From Phycomyces nitens (taxonomy: Eukaryota; Mucoromycota; Mucoromycetes; Mucorales; Phycomycetaceae), in the NCBI GenBank assembly GCA_022702545.1, contig JAHRBC010000007.1, forward strand, positions 2,852,001-2,916,000: a DNA stretch of 64,000 nucleotides. The letters are read 5' to 3'. The notes under the pieces were generated by a model, which worked only from the letters and a program-made list of their open reading frames with translations, did no database searches and was not told where the DNA came from. Position 1 is the stretch's first letter. Each line of letters starts with the position of its first letter. Position numbers and translations under genes: made by a program. Shown here piece after piece: positions 1-11,535 of this stretch.

Positions 1-1
1 G

Positions 2-226
2 CATATCCAACACATTTTCACTTTTGTCCGATGGCTTCCTCTGTCTCCTGATAGATCGTGAGAAGATGATGGTGTTGACATTTGCCTGCCTGAATTTTCT
101 GACGATGACTTTCAGTGCATCTTGCCTGTACATCGAATCTTGCTGGAGGTGGCAACTGCTGAATGCACAGAAAACAATATGACAACAACACTGGTAATTC
201 CTCTACCAAAGAAACAATATGCTTAA
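2..226 (+). pseudogene. 3' end of CACTA (Tnp2-type) transposase, gene B of element 1
   Basis: The last 75 codons of the transposase are visible, ending in TAA at 224-226. The reading matches the C-terminal ends of the other two transposases here, with a shared segment containing ILLEVAT and a final LVIPLPKK motif. Codon 59-61 is TGA where element 3 has Arg in the motif DRSRED, so this copy carries a premature stop, best explained by a CGA to TGA change. The rest of the gene lies left of the window. It ends 122 bases from the stop codon of gene A on the other strand, the same tail-to-tail arrangement as in elements 2 and 3. Confidence 0.8.
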
Positions 227-348
227 TAAAAATATATGCCTTCCTCTTTCCTTCAAAACAAATATTTCTTTACCTCTAAATATATATTATTAAGATAAAG
301 TGCAATGATCAGTTTGAGAAGAGTATTGTTTTAAAAAATCAAAAAATT

Positions 349-1477
349 TTATTTGTCATCTCTGATGGTCCACTGTGGCGGGAGAGGAAACATGCTGGCA
401 GGGACTGGTTTTTCCACCACAGCGACAAGAGATCTTCTGATCAGCTGTCGAGCATTGTTGCCCAAGTTGGCACGGGCATACAAGTCAACCATCTCAAGGA
501 ATTCGTTGAACTAAAGGACAATTAGTTTCTATTTATTATATTTCAAAAACAATAAACTTGGCTGGAAAACAATTTACCTTGTCACTTCTCCAACTTGGGC
601 GCTGGACACGAATGATGCATACACCTGGGACTCCAGGTGTCTCATCACCAGACTTGCCTTTGGACATTGCTTCTTCCTGGAGAAGATTGGAGCAATCCTT
701 CTCCATGGCGGCATCAATGGCAGCCTTGTTCTTGGCATAGGCAAGGCCACGGCGTTTGAGGTGCTAGAGAGCAATTTATATTAATATTACTCTTAAAACT
801 AAGCTCTGATTAGAATATAAAACACAACTTACTTCACCCTCATGAGAAGAGTGCCGTGTCTTTGCCTTTGAGGCATCCCTCTTACTAGGATCCTCTTTCT
901 CCTGGCGCCACTGACTGCGGAAGTTTGTGTGAAGCTTGTTACAAATGTCACTTTTTTGCAACTTGGAGTTGCAAGAATTTGACACCAGGTAGCTCATCAT
1001 GTTTGCCACCAACTCTTTGTTCGGGCTTTTGTTGAAGTGGACTTTGGTGTTCCACCTGGGCTTGTTGTTGTTGGCCTCAATTTCGCCCTGGTCGTTCGAC
1101 TTGAACGTTGGCGACCACAGGTAGTCATTAATAAGTCTCTATTTTATAGCATTAAATTAGTGGATTATTATTACTCTGTTACTTACAAGCACTTCAGTAA
1201 TGTCCTTTGCTTGTGGCTCAGGAATACCGTCAACAGGAGTGCCGACAACTGGGGCCATGGCAACAGGAACCACTGGCACAGCATTTGAAGGCTGACCAGC
1301 GTTGGTGTTGTCTCCAACAAGTACACCAATTCTACCATTCATCGTGGTAATCTCTCTTTGCACTGAAACCATGTTAGTGCCCATGGTCACCATATATTTC
1401 TCCATGGCTATCATTTTCTCCATCATCTGAGAAGCCTCAGAACTGGGTCGAGGAGCAAGATTACGTCTGTTTGCCAT
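349..1477 (-). CDS. CACTA element accessory protein, gene A (copy 1)
   Basis: Four exons (1477-1187, 1138-833, 763-578, 510-349) join in phase 0 at GT-AG introns into a 314-residue protein. It begins MANRRNLAPRP, a basic start shared with copies 2 and 3, followed by a heptad-like region around residues 15-60 that could form a coiled coil. Exon 2 carries the best conserved block: a W-x-P start, the motif KPRWNT followed by V-H-F and NKELV, and a basic stretch. Exon 4 ends in a PPQW motif. I know no domain for it. By position it is the second protein of a fungal CACTA element, perhaps a terminus-binding partner of the transposase, which is inference. Exons 2-4 have exactly the same lengths as in the other two copies (306, 186, 162), and the frame is unbroken. 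Confidence 0.75.
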
Positions 1478-1897
1478 AGTCTAAAAAATATAAAATAATA
1501 TATTACTCAATTATCAATTATCTTTATTTTATGGGGTCTTATAAAATATGTAATATCTTATACATACAATTGTTTTATTAAAAGTTTTAGGGAACCAGAA
1601 GAGTGTGTTGTGTGAGAACAGGTCTTTTAGAATATAAAATACAGAGTATTTATAACTAAAGAGAGTTTGGTGGGTGGATCCAAAAAGACTTCTTGTACAC
1701 ATTAATGAACAGCACCATTATTGCTTTTGGATTCTATCCATTACACCTATTCTGTCTCTGTTTCAAATTATATATCCTTGTATTTTTTTGTCTTTTTTGC
1801 CCTTTTTTCCTTTCTCTTGTTTCCTTATATCCAGGCCTATTTTTCCTTTCTTTTTTACACCTCTTTACACTAAAAAATTGGTGGCTTCTTTATAAAC

Positions 1898-2863
1898 ATG
1901 CGCTCATTCCAATACATCCTGCCTGCATTGCTCATCCAAACAATCTGTGGTCAGTTGAATGTGGCTTTAGCATCTCGCGAATTATCCTGACTCTCTTTTT
2001 ATTTATTTTATAGACCTCCTCAACTCACACAGCTTATTATATGGTTCAATCATCAATATTGGGCTAAAAAAATCTTTTCGTGTCAAACAATTTTCTATTC
2101 TAACGTTGCTTATTTTATTGTAGACCACACCACCAATCACCCCATCTACCTCTTCCTTCATATACGATTGGAATCATAATGGTAATATATTTTCTTAGTC
2201 TTTATATTTTTTATAATATTATTCTGATCCTCTCTTTTTCTCTTATAGCCCTCCGCTACTCACACGGTCTATTATATGGGTATTGTCATCAGTGTCATGG
2301 TAAAAAAGAACCTTTTCGTGTCAAACTTTTTTTTTGTCCAACGTTGTTTATTCTACTTGGATCACCCCCATCACACCCTGTCCATCTCTTCCATCATCTA
2401 CAACTGGTTATCATAATGGTAATGCCGTTTCTTGGTCTATACTTTTCTATAATATTATTCTGGCTATTTACTAATATTGTTCTATAATCTTAATAAGAAT
2501 CTATTATTGGCCACCATATACCATCCCTCTACTATAATCGCCAACTCTGTTTTTGGTATGTAAATAAATTTTTCTATCACTCAATTCACCCATATTAATT
2601 TATTTTATCCCATCTCTAGTCAATCCAATCATACAAGATGCCATGCCGCACAACTCAGCCCCTCTTTGTCCATTCTTGTCCATCTCTTACAATGTAAGTA
2701 TAATATATCTCGCATCTTGAACAACACCCGCACTCTTGAATGTATGTCACTAATACTACATTTATTATATAAGAACACTGCCGCAACCACCCAAACTGCC
2801 GTCGGACCCTATTTTCAGGTATTGTTCAGTAGTGAAACACCTGATCCAAGTAGTATCAAGTAG
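1898..2863 (+). CDS. Diverged gene C of element 1 (spliced, structure uncertain)
   Basis: This segment corresponds in place and orientation to gene C of elements 2-4. The clearest homologous exon is about 2624-2691. It follows an acceptor at CCATCTCTAG and ends at AAT before GTAAGT. It reads ...HNSAPLCPFLSISYN, close to YNSSPLCPLLPISCN in element 3. The last exon starts with AAC ACT after TATAAG and could end at TAG 2861-2863. The central exon module seems to occur twice (about 2016-2184 and 2249-2420). Start and exact exon joins are not secure. An alternative is that only an untranslated spliced RNA is made. Confidence 0.35.
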
Positions 2864-3397
2864 GCTGGTAGAAGCGGCGAGGATAGACAGTAATAGTATT
2901 AGAGCTTGTGTATAGACCATTCTATTCTTTCCAATAAACACAAATATAAACCATAAAAAACCTAATAAGTACGGGATATAAAATAATTGAGAGTATATCA
3001 CTGGCTAAGAGTAATAAAAAACGATACCAAAATCAAAGAAACACTAGTGTGTGGTGTAGTCTAGGTACCTAGACTATACTTTTACAATTGTTAACGACAA
3101 ATCATAGTGAGCCTCATCATTATGTTTTAATAGCCTTATTAAAGTATTACACATAAAATTAAGCTTTACACAGGCCATTCTGGTATTCACTTCAAGTTGA
3201 CATATTAAGAATACCAACTCCCCTTACTAGCATCACTCCTAGTGGAAAAAGCACTAGTGTTTAGCGCGAAAATATCCATGAGTCAAAGGTACCTTGTGTA
3301 CTAGACATTTGTTTACATAAACTCTAGTGTATACATTAACTTTGTCCACTTTTACACCCACCTGTACATCAGTGTATATCAAATTGTTTTCCCAGTG

Positions 3398-3462
3398 TTG
3401 GCAGGAGTGAGAGCAGGAGCAGGAGTGGGACGAGGAGCAATTGATCTTCTTTGGTTAACCAT
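3398..3462 (-). pseudogene. Gene A 5' fragment of element 4
   Basis: The ATG is at 3462-3460 and the reading begins MVNQRRSIAPRP, identical to copy 2. About 21 codons remain before the sequence passes into the terminus of element 1. The rest of the gene must lie beyond element 1, outside the window. A 5' untranslated intron, ending TATTCTAG just before the ATG, is present as in elements 2 and 3. Confidence 0.75.
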
Positions 3463-3574
3463 TTTCTAGAATATGGTAAAGTATATTTCGATTATAATTA
3501 TTAGTTTTTGTTCAATTGAAATAAAAATAAATATAATATACATACAAAAACTGTTTTGTTGGGTGGGTGAGTAA

Positions 3575-3598
3575 GTGTGTGTGTGTGTGTGTGTGTGT
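3575..3598 (+). repeat. (GT)12 microsatellite in element 4 promoter region
   Basis: An uninterrupted GT run sits between the TATA-like box of gene C and the 5' untranslated intron of gene A. The equivalent (CA)n run occurs near 7028-7042 in element 2 and 14436-14450 in element 3, so it belongs to the transposon family. Confidence 0.9.
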
Positions 3599-3901
3599 AT
3601 AAAGGTAAGAGAGGCTGAATATCAAAAAGGCCGTTATATATAGGCATTTTGAATGACTATAAAGATGTTCCTCTATTGTCTTGAAGCACTGAGATGCAAA
3701 TCGGCCTTGATATTGTTTTTGGGCTCAATCCATCATGCTTTCCGCAGCATGCTTCAAAGGTGAAAAAAAAATTCAGACTCTCTCCTTTTTTTTTTGTTCC
3801 CTTTATTTTTCCTTTTCCTTGCTTTTTTGATATTGGCGCCTTTCTCTGGTAAGACATTTTTTATACATCTTTATACACACAAATTAACCTCTTTTTCATA
3901 G

Positions 3902-4637
3902 ATGTGCGCTCCCATTGCAGCTCATCCTTTCCACAATAGCCATCTAGACAAATACTCACTGGCCGCATTAACTGGTACCATCATCTTGATAAAAATTATT
4001 TTCACTTTCTCTCTTAGATTGGCCAAACAAATTATATAAGGATGCCATCGGCACCAGGTAAAAAATTTTCTTTCAATCATATGTATTCCCTCTCTGACTC
4101 TATTCCATTGTAGACTGCCCTTTCTATTCACGCCATCGGCCTCCTCCATCATTCGCAATTGTAATCATAAAGGTAATATTCTTTATAAATCTCTTTTTGC
4201 TTATCCAAAATATTATTCAGACTATTTATTAATAATTATTATTATGTGTTTTATAGGCTCCTTTGGTCTTTCTTTGCACACCATGCCCCCTACTTTGATA
4301 ACCCATTTGGCTCCTGGTATGTAAATTAAATATATCATTACTCTGTTCACCCATATTAATTTTTATTCCCTTTTTTATAGTAAAACCTGCCACACAGCCC
4401 ATCCAGCCTTAAAATTCAAGTCCCCTTTGCGCACTCTTGCACATCTCTTGCAATGTAAGTATCTTTTGACACACAAAAATTTTCTCTTTGTACCTCACAT
4501 CATTAACACTTCTTTATCTTTTACAGAACACTCCCGCAGCCCAAAAAATCACTGGATATTCATATTTTTGCAGGTATTTTTTATGTAGAAAAATATTCCA
4601 TCCAAATAGCAGCAAGCAACCGGGTAGAAACGGCTAG
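3902..4637 (+). pseudogene. Gene C of element 4, interrupted by one stop
   Basis: The exon order and splice sites equal those of the intact copy in element 3. The ATG (3902) follows TTTTTCATAG; later exons start after CTCTTAG, ATTGTAG, TTTATAG, TTTATAG and TTTACAG; the final TAG is at 4635-4637. In the fifth exon the codon after IQP is TAA where element 3 has TAC (Tyr), so the reading stops early. The other exons are open and nearly identical in protein to element 3. A TATA-like box lies at 3634-3642, upstream of an untranslated first exon. Confidence 0.5.
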
Positions 4638-5158
4638 GCATAGGAATAGGCGTAATAATAGACCCTAAACCTAGAAACATTCTATTCTTTCCAATAAAAA
4701 TAAAAGCATAAACCATTACCAATCCAATATAAATGGGAAATCAAATAATAGGTGATATATTACTGGTGAAGAAGAATAAAGAGGCTTTCAAGTGTTTGAA
4801 TTGATTGGTCTTGGGTAGTAACCACTAGTAGATACATCGAGTTTCTACAACTCGCAACATAAAGATATGTGACATATCTGAACATTTCAACGACCACGTT
4901 GAGACAACCAAAATAGAACCGTTCTTTTAAATACTTTTTTTCATCGTTCCAAATCAGATCTATATACCAAAAGTGCTAACAAACCTCACCTGCAGCACAT
5001 TTTTACATGTTTCTACTACTGCAAACCACGACACCGAGGTACCTGTGAAGCTAGCATGCCTCCTAGTTGAAAAAATATTTAAACTAGGTGAAAACCACCC
5101 CTTTTCAGTACCATAATGCCGGATTTCTGGTACTACAAACAGCCCCTCTTTTGCAGTG

Positions 5159-5498
5159 ATATCTCTGTCCTTTCTCTCACACTGCTCATTTTATCATATT
5201 ACTATTATCCATATCTTCATACTTCATATCTACATTGTCTTTGCACATTTTCATATCTCATTTTTTCTTATCATATTTGTCCTCCATTTTTATATTATCA
5301 CCTTCACTGTATATCTTATTTTCTTATACTATCATATCTTATTTTGTCTTATCATCTCATACCTCTCCCCCCAAGGTCATTATTATCCTTATCTATTATC
5401 TCATATACTGTTCTATTTTTCATTCACATACCCAATTTCTATATTTTATTATTAATCAATTCATCCTTTATCACTAAGTAACATTTTACGAAGTCTAT
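5159..5498. other. Pyrimidine-rich spacer between elements 4 and 2
   Basis: This is low-complexity DNA dominated on the plus strand by TCTTAT, TCATAT and similar runs. The open frames here only reflect the base composition. I see no gene. It separates the inverted CACTG termini of elements 4 and 2. Confidence 0.7.
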
Positions 5499-5980
5499 CA
5501 CTGGAAAAACGGGCTTGATTACTAGTGTGGAAAGATAAGTAAACAATAGTGTAATTACCTGAATTATGATAGACTCTACATATAATTCCGCTTGAGAACA
5601 ACCTGGTCTTAGCTGCTAGCAGTATGTCGTGATAATTGCTAGCATAATTATTGAAAGAGGTGCTGCAGCTGAGGTCTAGTAGCACTTTTGGCGGGTATAT
5701 CTAATTAGGTTATGGGGGGATTAAGCATTTAAATGTGCGGTTCCGTTTTGAAAGAATCTATTTTGAGAGAATAACACTGTAGTATTTTACATCTTTACTA
5801 CACTTTTTTCATCCTCATAGTGTAGTATTTAATCTTCTTTATTCTTCTTGACCAATAATATATCACCCATTATTTGATTTCCCGTTTATAATTGATTGGT
5901 AATGTTTTACGTTTTATTTTTATTAGAAAGAATAGAATGTTTCTAGGTTTAGGGTCTACTATTACGCCTATTCCTATGGC

Positions 5981-6717
5981 CTAGCCGTTTCTACCCGGTT
6001 GCCTGCTGCTATTTGGATGGAATATTTTTCTACATAAAAAATACCTGCAAAAATATGAATATCCAGTGATTTTTTGGGCTGCGGGAGTGTTCTGTAAAAG
6101 ATAAAAGAAGTGTTAATGATATGGAGTACAAAGAGAAAACTTTTGTGTGTCAAAAGATACTTACATTGCAAGAGATGGGCAAGAGTGTGCAAAGGGGACT
6201 TGAATTTTAAGGCTGGATGGGCTGTGTGGCAGGTTTTACTATAAAAAAGGGAATAAAAATTAATATGGGTGAACAGAGTAATGATATATTTAATTTACAT
6301 ACCAGGAGCCAAATGGGTTATCAAAGTAGGGGGCATGGTGTGCAAAGAAAGACCAAAGGAGCCTATAAAACACATAATAATAATTATTAATAAATAGTCT
6401 GAATAATATTTTGGATAAGCAAAAAGAGATTTATAAAGAATATTACCTTTATGATTACAATTGTGAATGATGGAGGAGGCCGATGGCGTGAATAGAAAGG
6501 GCAGTCTACAATGGAATAGAGTCAGAGAGGGAATACATATGATTGAAAGAAAATTTTTTACCTGGTGCCGATGGCATCCTTATATAATTTGTTTGGCCAA
6601 TCTAAGAGAGAAAGTGAAAATAATTTTTATCAAGATGATGGTACCAGTGAATGCGGCCAGTGAGTATTTGTCTGGATGGCCATTGTGGAAAGGATGAGTT
6701 GCAATGGGAGCGCACAT
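5981..6717 (-). pseudogene. Gene C of element 2, interrupted by one stop
   Basis: The reading starts at ATG 6717 and follows the same six-exon plan as element 3, ending at TAG 5983-5981. As in element 4, the fifth exon has TAA after IQP where element 3 has a Tyr codon. The first four coding exons are open and start with MCAPIA. Splice sites are preserved, so the RNA may still be made and spliced. A conserved-looking open frame on the opposite strand (6467-6697) crosses these exons and introns and is treated as a shadow. Confidence 0.5.
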
Positions 6718-6960
6718 CTATGAAAAAGAGGTTAATTTGTGTGTATAAAGAGGTATAAAAAATGTCTTACCAGAGAAAGGCGCCGATATCAAAAAGGCTA
6801 GGAAAAGGAAAAATAAAGGGAATCAAAAAAAAGGAGAGTATCTGAAAAAATTTTCACCTTTGAAGCATGCTGCGGAAAGCATGATGAATTGAGCCCAAAA
6901 ACAATATCAAGGCCGATTTGCATCTCAGTGCTTCAAGACAATAGAGGAACATCTTTATAG

Positions 6961-7155
6961 TCATTCAAAATGCCTATATATAACGGCCTTTTTGATAGTA
7001 TTCAACCTCTCTTACCTTTACACCAACCCACACACACACACACTTACTTACTCACTCACCCAAACAGTTTTTGTATGTATATTATATTTATTTTTATTTC
7101 AATTGAACAAAAACTAATAATTATAATTAAAATATACTTTACCATATTCTAGAAA
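6961..7155. promoter_or_regulatory. Bidirectional promoter and 5' leader between genes C and A (element 2)
   Basis: A TATATATAA box lies at 6975-6983 and, being palindromic, can serve both directions. Downstream on the plus strand is a CA repeat and then a likely 5' untranslated intron, GTATGTATAT from about 7073 to TATTCTAG at 7152, just before the gene A ATG at 7156. The region is almost identical in elements 3 (box at 14383-14392) and 4 (box at 3634-3642). Confidence 0.5.
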
Positions 7156-8321
7156 ATGGTTAACCAAAGAAGATCAATTGCTCCTCGTCCTACTCCTGCT
7201 GGTCCCACTCCTGCTCCTGCTCCTGATATAGAACAGATAATGTCAAAGCTTTCCAAGATGGAAGGCAAAATGACAAACGTCGAAGTGCAAGTGGGGTCTG
7301 TAAGGGCTCAACTCAACGTTGTTGTGGCTGGTAATGCTTCAGCTATTAGAGCAATTGGTGCATTGGGTAGTGCCCATAACACTGCTCTTGTCAACTCTCC
7401 CACCATTCCTGTCGCACCTGTTGCTCTTCTACCAGTTGTGCCAACCAAGCAGACAAACAACGATGTCTATGTAAGTAGCAAATTATATAGTATGTTATCA
7501 ATTCATTATCTCATATACTGTGTCAGACGGCAATTTGCAAATATATGTGGAAGCCAAAGTTTTTGTCGAGAATAACTGCAGAGATCTTGTCAAACAACAA
7601 CAAGCCAAAGTGGAATACAAACGTTCCTTTCAACCAAAGTCCAAACAAGGAGTTAGTTGTTAGGATCCTCAACTACTTGGAGCCCAAGTTTGAGAGCAAG
7701 GGAATGAGGAGAAGTGACTTGCACAAGAACCTTCATACCAACTTCAGGAGCCAAAGTTCCAAAGACAAGAAGTCTTCTTCAGAGAAAGCTGCCGTGAACA
7801 CTTGTTCAAGAAGGGCAAACCGTGCAGGCAAGGTAAGATATACTTTAAATAACTAATAAATATTTAATATCAAAGAAGCAGTATTAACTGAGAATTTTAG
7901 AGCCTTTCTCGGCGCTTGAATGTTTACCTTGACAATGAGGACACAATCAATGAGATGATGGGCAAAGATTGTGCCGACATGATAATAAAGGAGGCAATGT
8001 CCGAGGGTGAATCTGATGTAGAGACGTCTGAAAGTGGCACCAGACGTGTCATCTGCACTGTTCGCCCAGGATGGAGAAGTGATGAGGTAAATAATAATAA
8101 GGCAATAACTGGGTTACGTGTCTGAATTGTTATATAAAATATTAATACTTGTATTTCAGTTTAATAGACTCATCACTATTGTTGACTCTCATGTCCTTGA
8201 AGGAATGGGTTTGCATTCCCATCAATTCTTACCTCGGGTTTTTAAGAGTGTGTCAAACTCAGCGGCCCCAAATGACGTGGTTTCCCGCCTCCCACAGTGG
8301 GCTTTTAGACACAATGTATAA
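7156..8321 (+). CDS. CACTA element accessory protein, gene A (copy 2)
   Basis: Four exons (7156-7470, 7527-7832, 7901-8086, 8160-8321) join in phase 0 with GT-AG introns to give 322 residues. The protein starts MVNQRRSIAPRP and has a proline-rich linker. A likely coiled coil follows (about residues 25-60, with repeats of K-M-E and V-x-V-x-V). Next come the conserved NPKF-like/KPRWNT/NKELV block in exon 2, an acidic-basic exon 3 ending in RPGWRSDE, and exon 4 ending LPQWAFRHNV. No known domain is recognised. It is convergent with transposase gene B, whose stop lies 129 bases downstream. No disabling change is visible, in contrast with its transposase. Confidence 0.8.
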
Positions 8322-8450
8322 ATAAAGTTGTTGTTTATATTTTCTCACCCACTTCCCCAAGAACGTAATACCGTCAATATATATAAAGTATATTTTTTGG
8401 TGCCTTAATTTTGGTTATCTTTAAAAGAAGAAGATATTTTTTATTTTATA

Positions 8451-11400
8451 TTAGGCGCAGATTTTTTTGGGAAGAGGGATGACAAGCATTGTTTTCCTAT
8501 TAGTTCAAGTGATTTGCTCTCCAATGGCAACTTCTAACAAAATCCTATGCACTTGAAGAATACTGTTCAAGTCATCTGGAGAATGCCTTGGGAGATACAC
8601 CTCAACACCTTCATTCTCTCGCGTTCTATCACAGGCTGTGACAAACCATTTAACAAATGCAAAAACATGTTGATTGTCATGAACCATGCAAGTCGGGTGG
8701 AGATCATCAACTGGTGGTGGCACGAAATTGTATGTAAAGAGATACTGAATCTGGCCTGTATATGCATTTACAACGTTCTCATTGCTGCCAACAAACAGTG
8801 CTTGTATAAACGACCCTCCATTTCCTTGTCTGTTTGAACTGCAATATACTTGGCCAAGTAAGTTGATGGACTTCAACTTTGTGATCTCGTTATCAACAAA
8901 GGAAAATGGGGAGAAGGCGTGCTGATAGCTGGTAAGACTGGGAAGGTCATAAGCATGCTTATAATAATCCAGCAAATGTGGATAATCGATATCACCAATT
9001 AATGTTTTCATTCCAACTTGCAGAGGAAAAGCCGAAGGAGGAAGAGGCTCGTTACCCTTTGCAGAATCCATTGTGGTCAGAGAAGCATTTACAAAATCTT
9101 GCAAGTTGAACTGAGGATAATTGATTGGCGAAGTTGTGGCTGGAAGTGTGGGTGTAGATATGAGCTTGGCAAAGACAGAAGAGAATGGGATCTTACTGGA
9201 GTATCCAAGGACTGCTTGCACATAATCGGCCTTGTATGCTTCTTCAACAAAATTCCTCATATATGTTGCCTCAAAACTATCCTTTCTGTTTGTGCTTACG
9301 TTCTTTAGCAAACCGTTGTATCGCTCAAACCCAAAGAGCCAATAGCCATACACTGGTCCAAAATCACGAATGGTCTCGCGAAGATGGAGGTGCAGATGCA
9401 TATTGCAGGTGAGGACACTAGGAGGGTAAAGACGCTCACACTTTTGACAGAATTTTTCAAGGTAGTCATAGGCATCGTCAAGTTCTTCAAATGATAGGGA
9501 TGGCTTTACAAGGAGACGGCAGGCATCAACAAAGTCCATCCAGTTTCTGAACTTGTCATCATTGAGAACATCTTTCAGCAAGACAGGAGAGTACACTAGC
9601 ACCCAGGACTTCCATTCGTCAGCTTTCATAAATGAAAATCCCTTTCCAATTTTCACTGTTAATGAATTGTATGAAGCTGGCAGGGTCATTGTCTTGGCAA
9701 TTTGCTCCATGTCATTAAGTTGTCCATTATTAATATCGCCACCAGCAATCCACTTGTCCACCATCCTCTTTGCCGTACCCAAGAATAAGTTGTGCATGGG
9801 ATCAATGATCGTTCCACATACTAGATCAAAGTATCCAAGGCAATGCAGCTGCGACCATCAAACACAATTTTCGATCTCCAGCTGATGCCTTTCTGAGGGC
9901 ATACTAGCACTCTTCCACACCTCAGCATGCACCCTGTTTTCCACACCATTAAGAATAGACCACTGCAAATAGTTGAAACCACGGAAATCCACACTGCTTG
10001 TCCCAGCAAGACAACTGAATTGATGGCTGCATTTGTAGCAGGCGTTAGTGCTATTGTGGGACGTAAATCTGCTTGTTTTTCTGGCTGCTGGAATATCACA
10101 TGCCACCATAAGGAGCGCAGCATGGACAGTTGTTCCAGATCCACATTCAAAGGTTGGAATCGTCATTCCAACGTACAACTGCTCAAGGTCATCCACCAAC
10201 GGCTTGAGATAGTTGATCTCATAAGATTTGGGTTCCTTTGGTCCAGGCATTAACCCAACCAAGACGACATTCTCTGGTTTGAATCTTTCATCTCTAGGCA
10301 AGTTGTTGATTGCCAAATATATAGCACCAGAGGAGTGGGTTACACCATTGGACGGCTGAAACCAGTCGATGTTTAGAGTCAACAGAAGAGAACGAGGGCG
10401 GGCAACAAATGAAAGACCATCACTGTCTTTCAACTCCTTCCACATCTTGCCATCGTAAATGTCGCACATGGTATCTGTCACCTTCAGCTTGTCGTTCCAG
10501 AGGCTGATCTTCTGCTTGAAACCAGGACAAAGAAAGAGAACCTTGAGTACATCTTTGATAGACTGATACACAAAGATTTTCTTTGGCACCATGGCACCAG
10601 ACGTCGACTTCTTTGTCAGCTCACGGTTACAAGTTATATTTGCGCCTATTTTCACAGAGCTGCAGAGAGGGGGAACGGAAATAGATTCTTCATATATTTG
10701 ATGACAATCTGGACATGACACGAATCGTTTGATATCTTTGGTGATATCACTAAAACCCGTCATCTTCTGAAAACCAGCAAGACTTGTTGGGAGCTGAAAG
10801 TCTTGTCCGTAGACTGTCAAGAGCTCATTGAAAAACTGGATCAATACAACGGCGCCCTTGTTGACTGCATAACGGGATGCAAAAAGAATAACGAAAATGA
10901 CAATGGCCCTGTGCACTGGATTTTCGGGCATACCAGGAGCACCAAAGGGTTCTGTTTTAAAAAAGGAAAATTATTAACACTCAATTTTGGCATGCTTCTT
11001 TATGATAGTTATTCAATACTGACCTTTGCCATTGAACCCCTCAACATCAATCTCCTCGACATCACTCTCCACATTGTCGTCATTGTTGCTGTCATTGACA
11101 ATCTTGGTGTCATCGCCATTGACCTCATTGTCAACCAAATCATTGTCAGACATCGGGACAGAATCCAAAAAAGGTAAGTTGGTCTGACCGCCCATTGTTT
11201 CCATGGATTCAGATTCAAACATCGGGATTGCTACAAATATGGAATAGATTAGTTTATTGCCCTTAAACTGGTTTTCAAATAAATATTTTTTACCCTCAAC
11301 ATCAACATCCATAATGACACTTTGTGTGCCTGAGGTTCAATTAAAGAATAATGGTTATTATTGCGCAGTAAATATAAAATTAATACATACTGCTCTCAGT

Positions 11401-11535
11401 TTGTCCAGCCTCTTCAATTCTTGCTCTTTTGGCATGACGCTGATAATTGCATTTGGATACCATAGAGAACCCTTCTTGGTTACCATTGCATTTGTTACAG
11501 TAACAGGCAGTGTTGTTTTGGGAAGCAGAAGACAT
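8451..11535 (-). pseudogene. CACTA (Tnp2-type) transposase, gene B of element 2, two TGA stops
   Basis: Four exons (11535-11391, 11329-11294, 11230-11024, 10951-8451) keep one frame of 963 codons including the final TAA. The N-terminus has a Cys/His cluster (CYCNKC ... KCNYQRH), a likely zinc finger, followed by an acidic stretch. The body has Tnp2 hallmarks: LTLNIDWFQP, GLMPGPKEP, the DPMHNLFLG block and GPVYGYWLFGFERYNG. Such enzymes cut and rejoin the element ends through an acidic catalytic triad. Two in-frame TGA codons break it, at 9860-9858 (element 3 has CGA in VRWSQLHC) and at 8507-8505 (just before the shared LVIPLPKK end). Both fit CGA to TGA changes, so this copy should not make full-length enzyme. 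Confidence 0.85.

Larger units (their letters stand above)
1..3397. mobile_element. CACTA-type transposon, element 1 (right part; runs off window)
   Basis: The visible part runs from the 3' end of a plus-strand transposase gene, through gene A on the minus strand, to gene C on the plus strand, the mirror image of element 2. Its right terminus is read as CCCAGTG ending at 3397. On the minus strand this reads CACTGGGAAAACAA, matching the CACTGGAAAAA terminus of element 2. Immediately beyond it, gene A sequence of another copy (element 4) resumes, so element 1 appears to have inserted into element 4. The left end lies outside the window, so its target duplication cannot be checked. Confidence 0.75.
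3398..5158. mobile_element. CACTA-type transposon fragment, element 4 (inverted, split by element 1)
   Basis: The right terminus TTTTGCAGTG ends at 5158 and reads CACTGCAAAAGAGGGGCTG on the minus strand, matching the CACTGCAAAA start of element 3 at 12869. Inward are the shared subterminal region, gene C, the TATA-bearing promoter region and the first 65 bases of gene A. At 3397/3398 gene A is broken by the end of element 1. The fragment is very similar to 5499-7240 of element 2 but inverted. Confidence 0.75.

Noticed and set aside
2179..2487. 102-residue hydrophobic open frame in element 1
   Set aside because: It overlaps the gene C exon/intron region of that element, has T-rich composition and no counterpart in the sister copies.
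5116..5481. 121-residue Leu/Ser/Tyr-rich open frame
   Set aside because: It is a translation of low-complexity pyrimidine-rich spacer; overlapping frames are equally open.
6467..6697. 76-residue open frame conserved in elements 2, 3 (13875-14105) and 4 (minus 3922-4158)
   Set aside because: It lies antisense to gene C and crosses its exons and introns; its conservation follows from the similarity of the copies. No domain or start context supports it.
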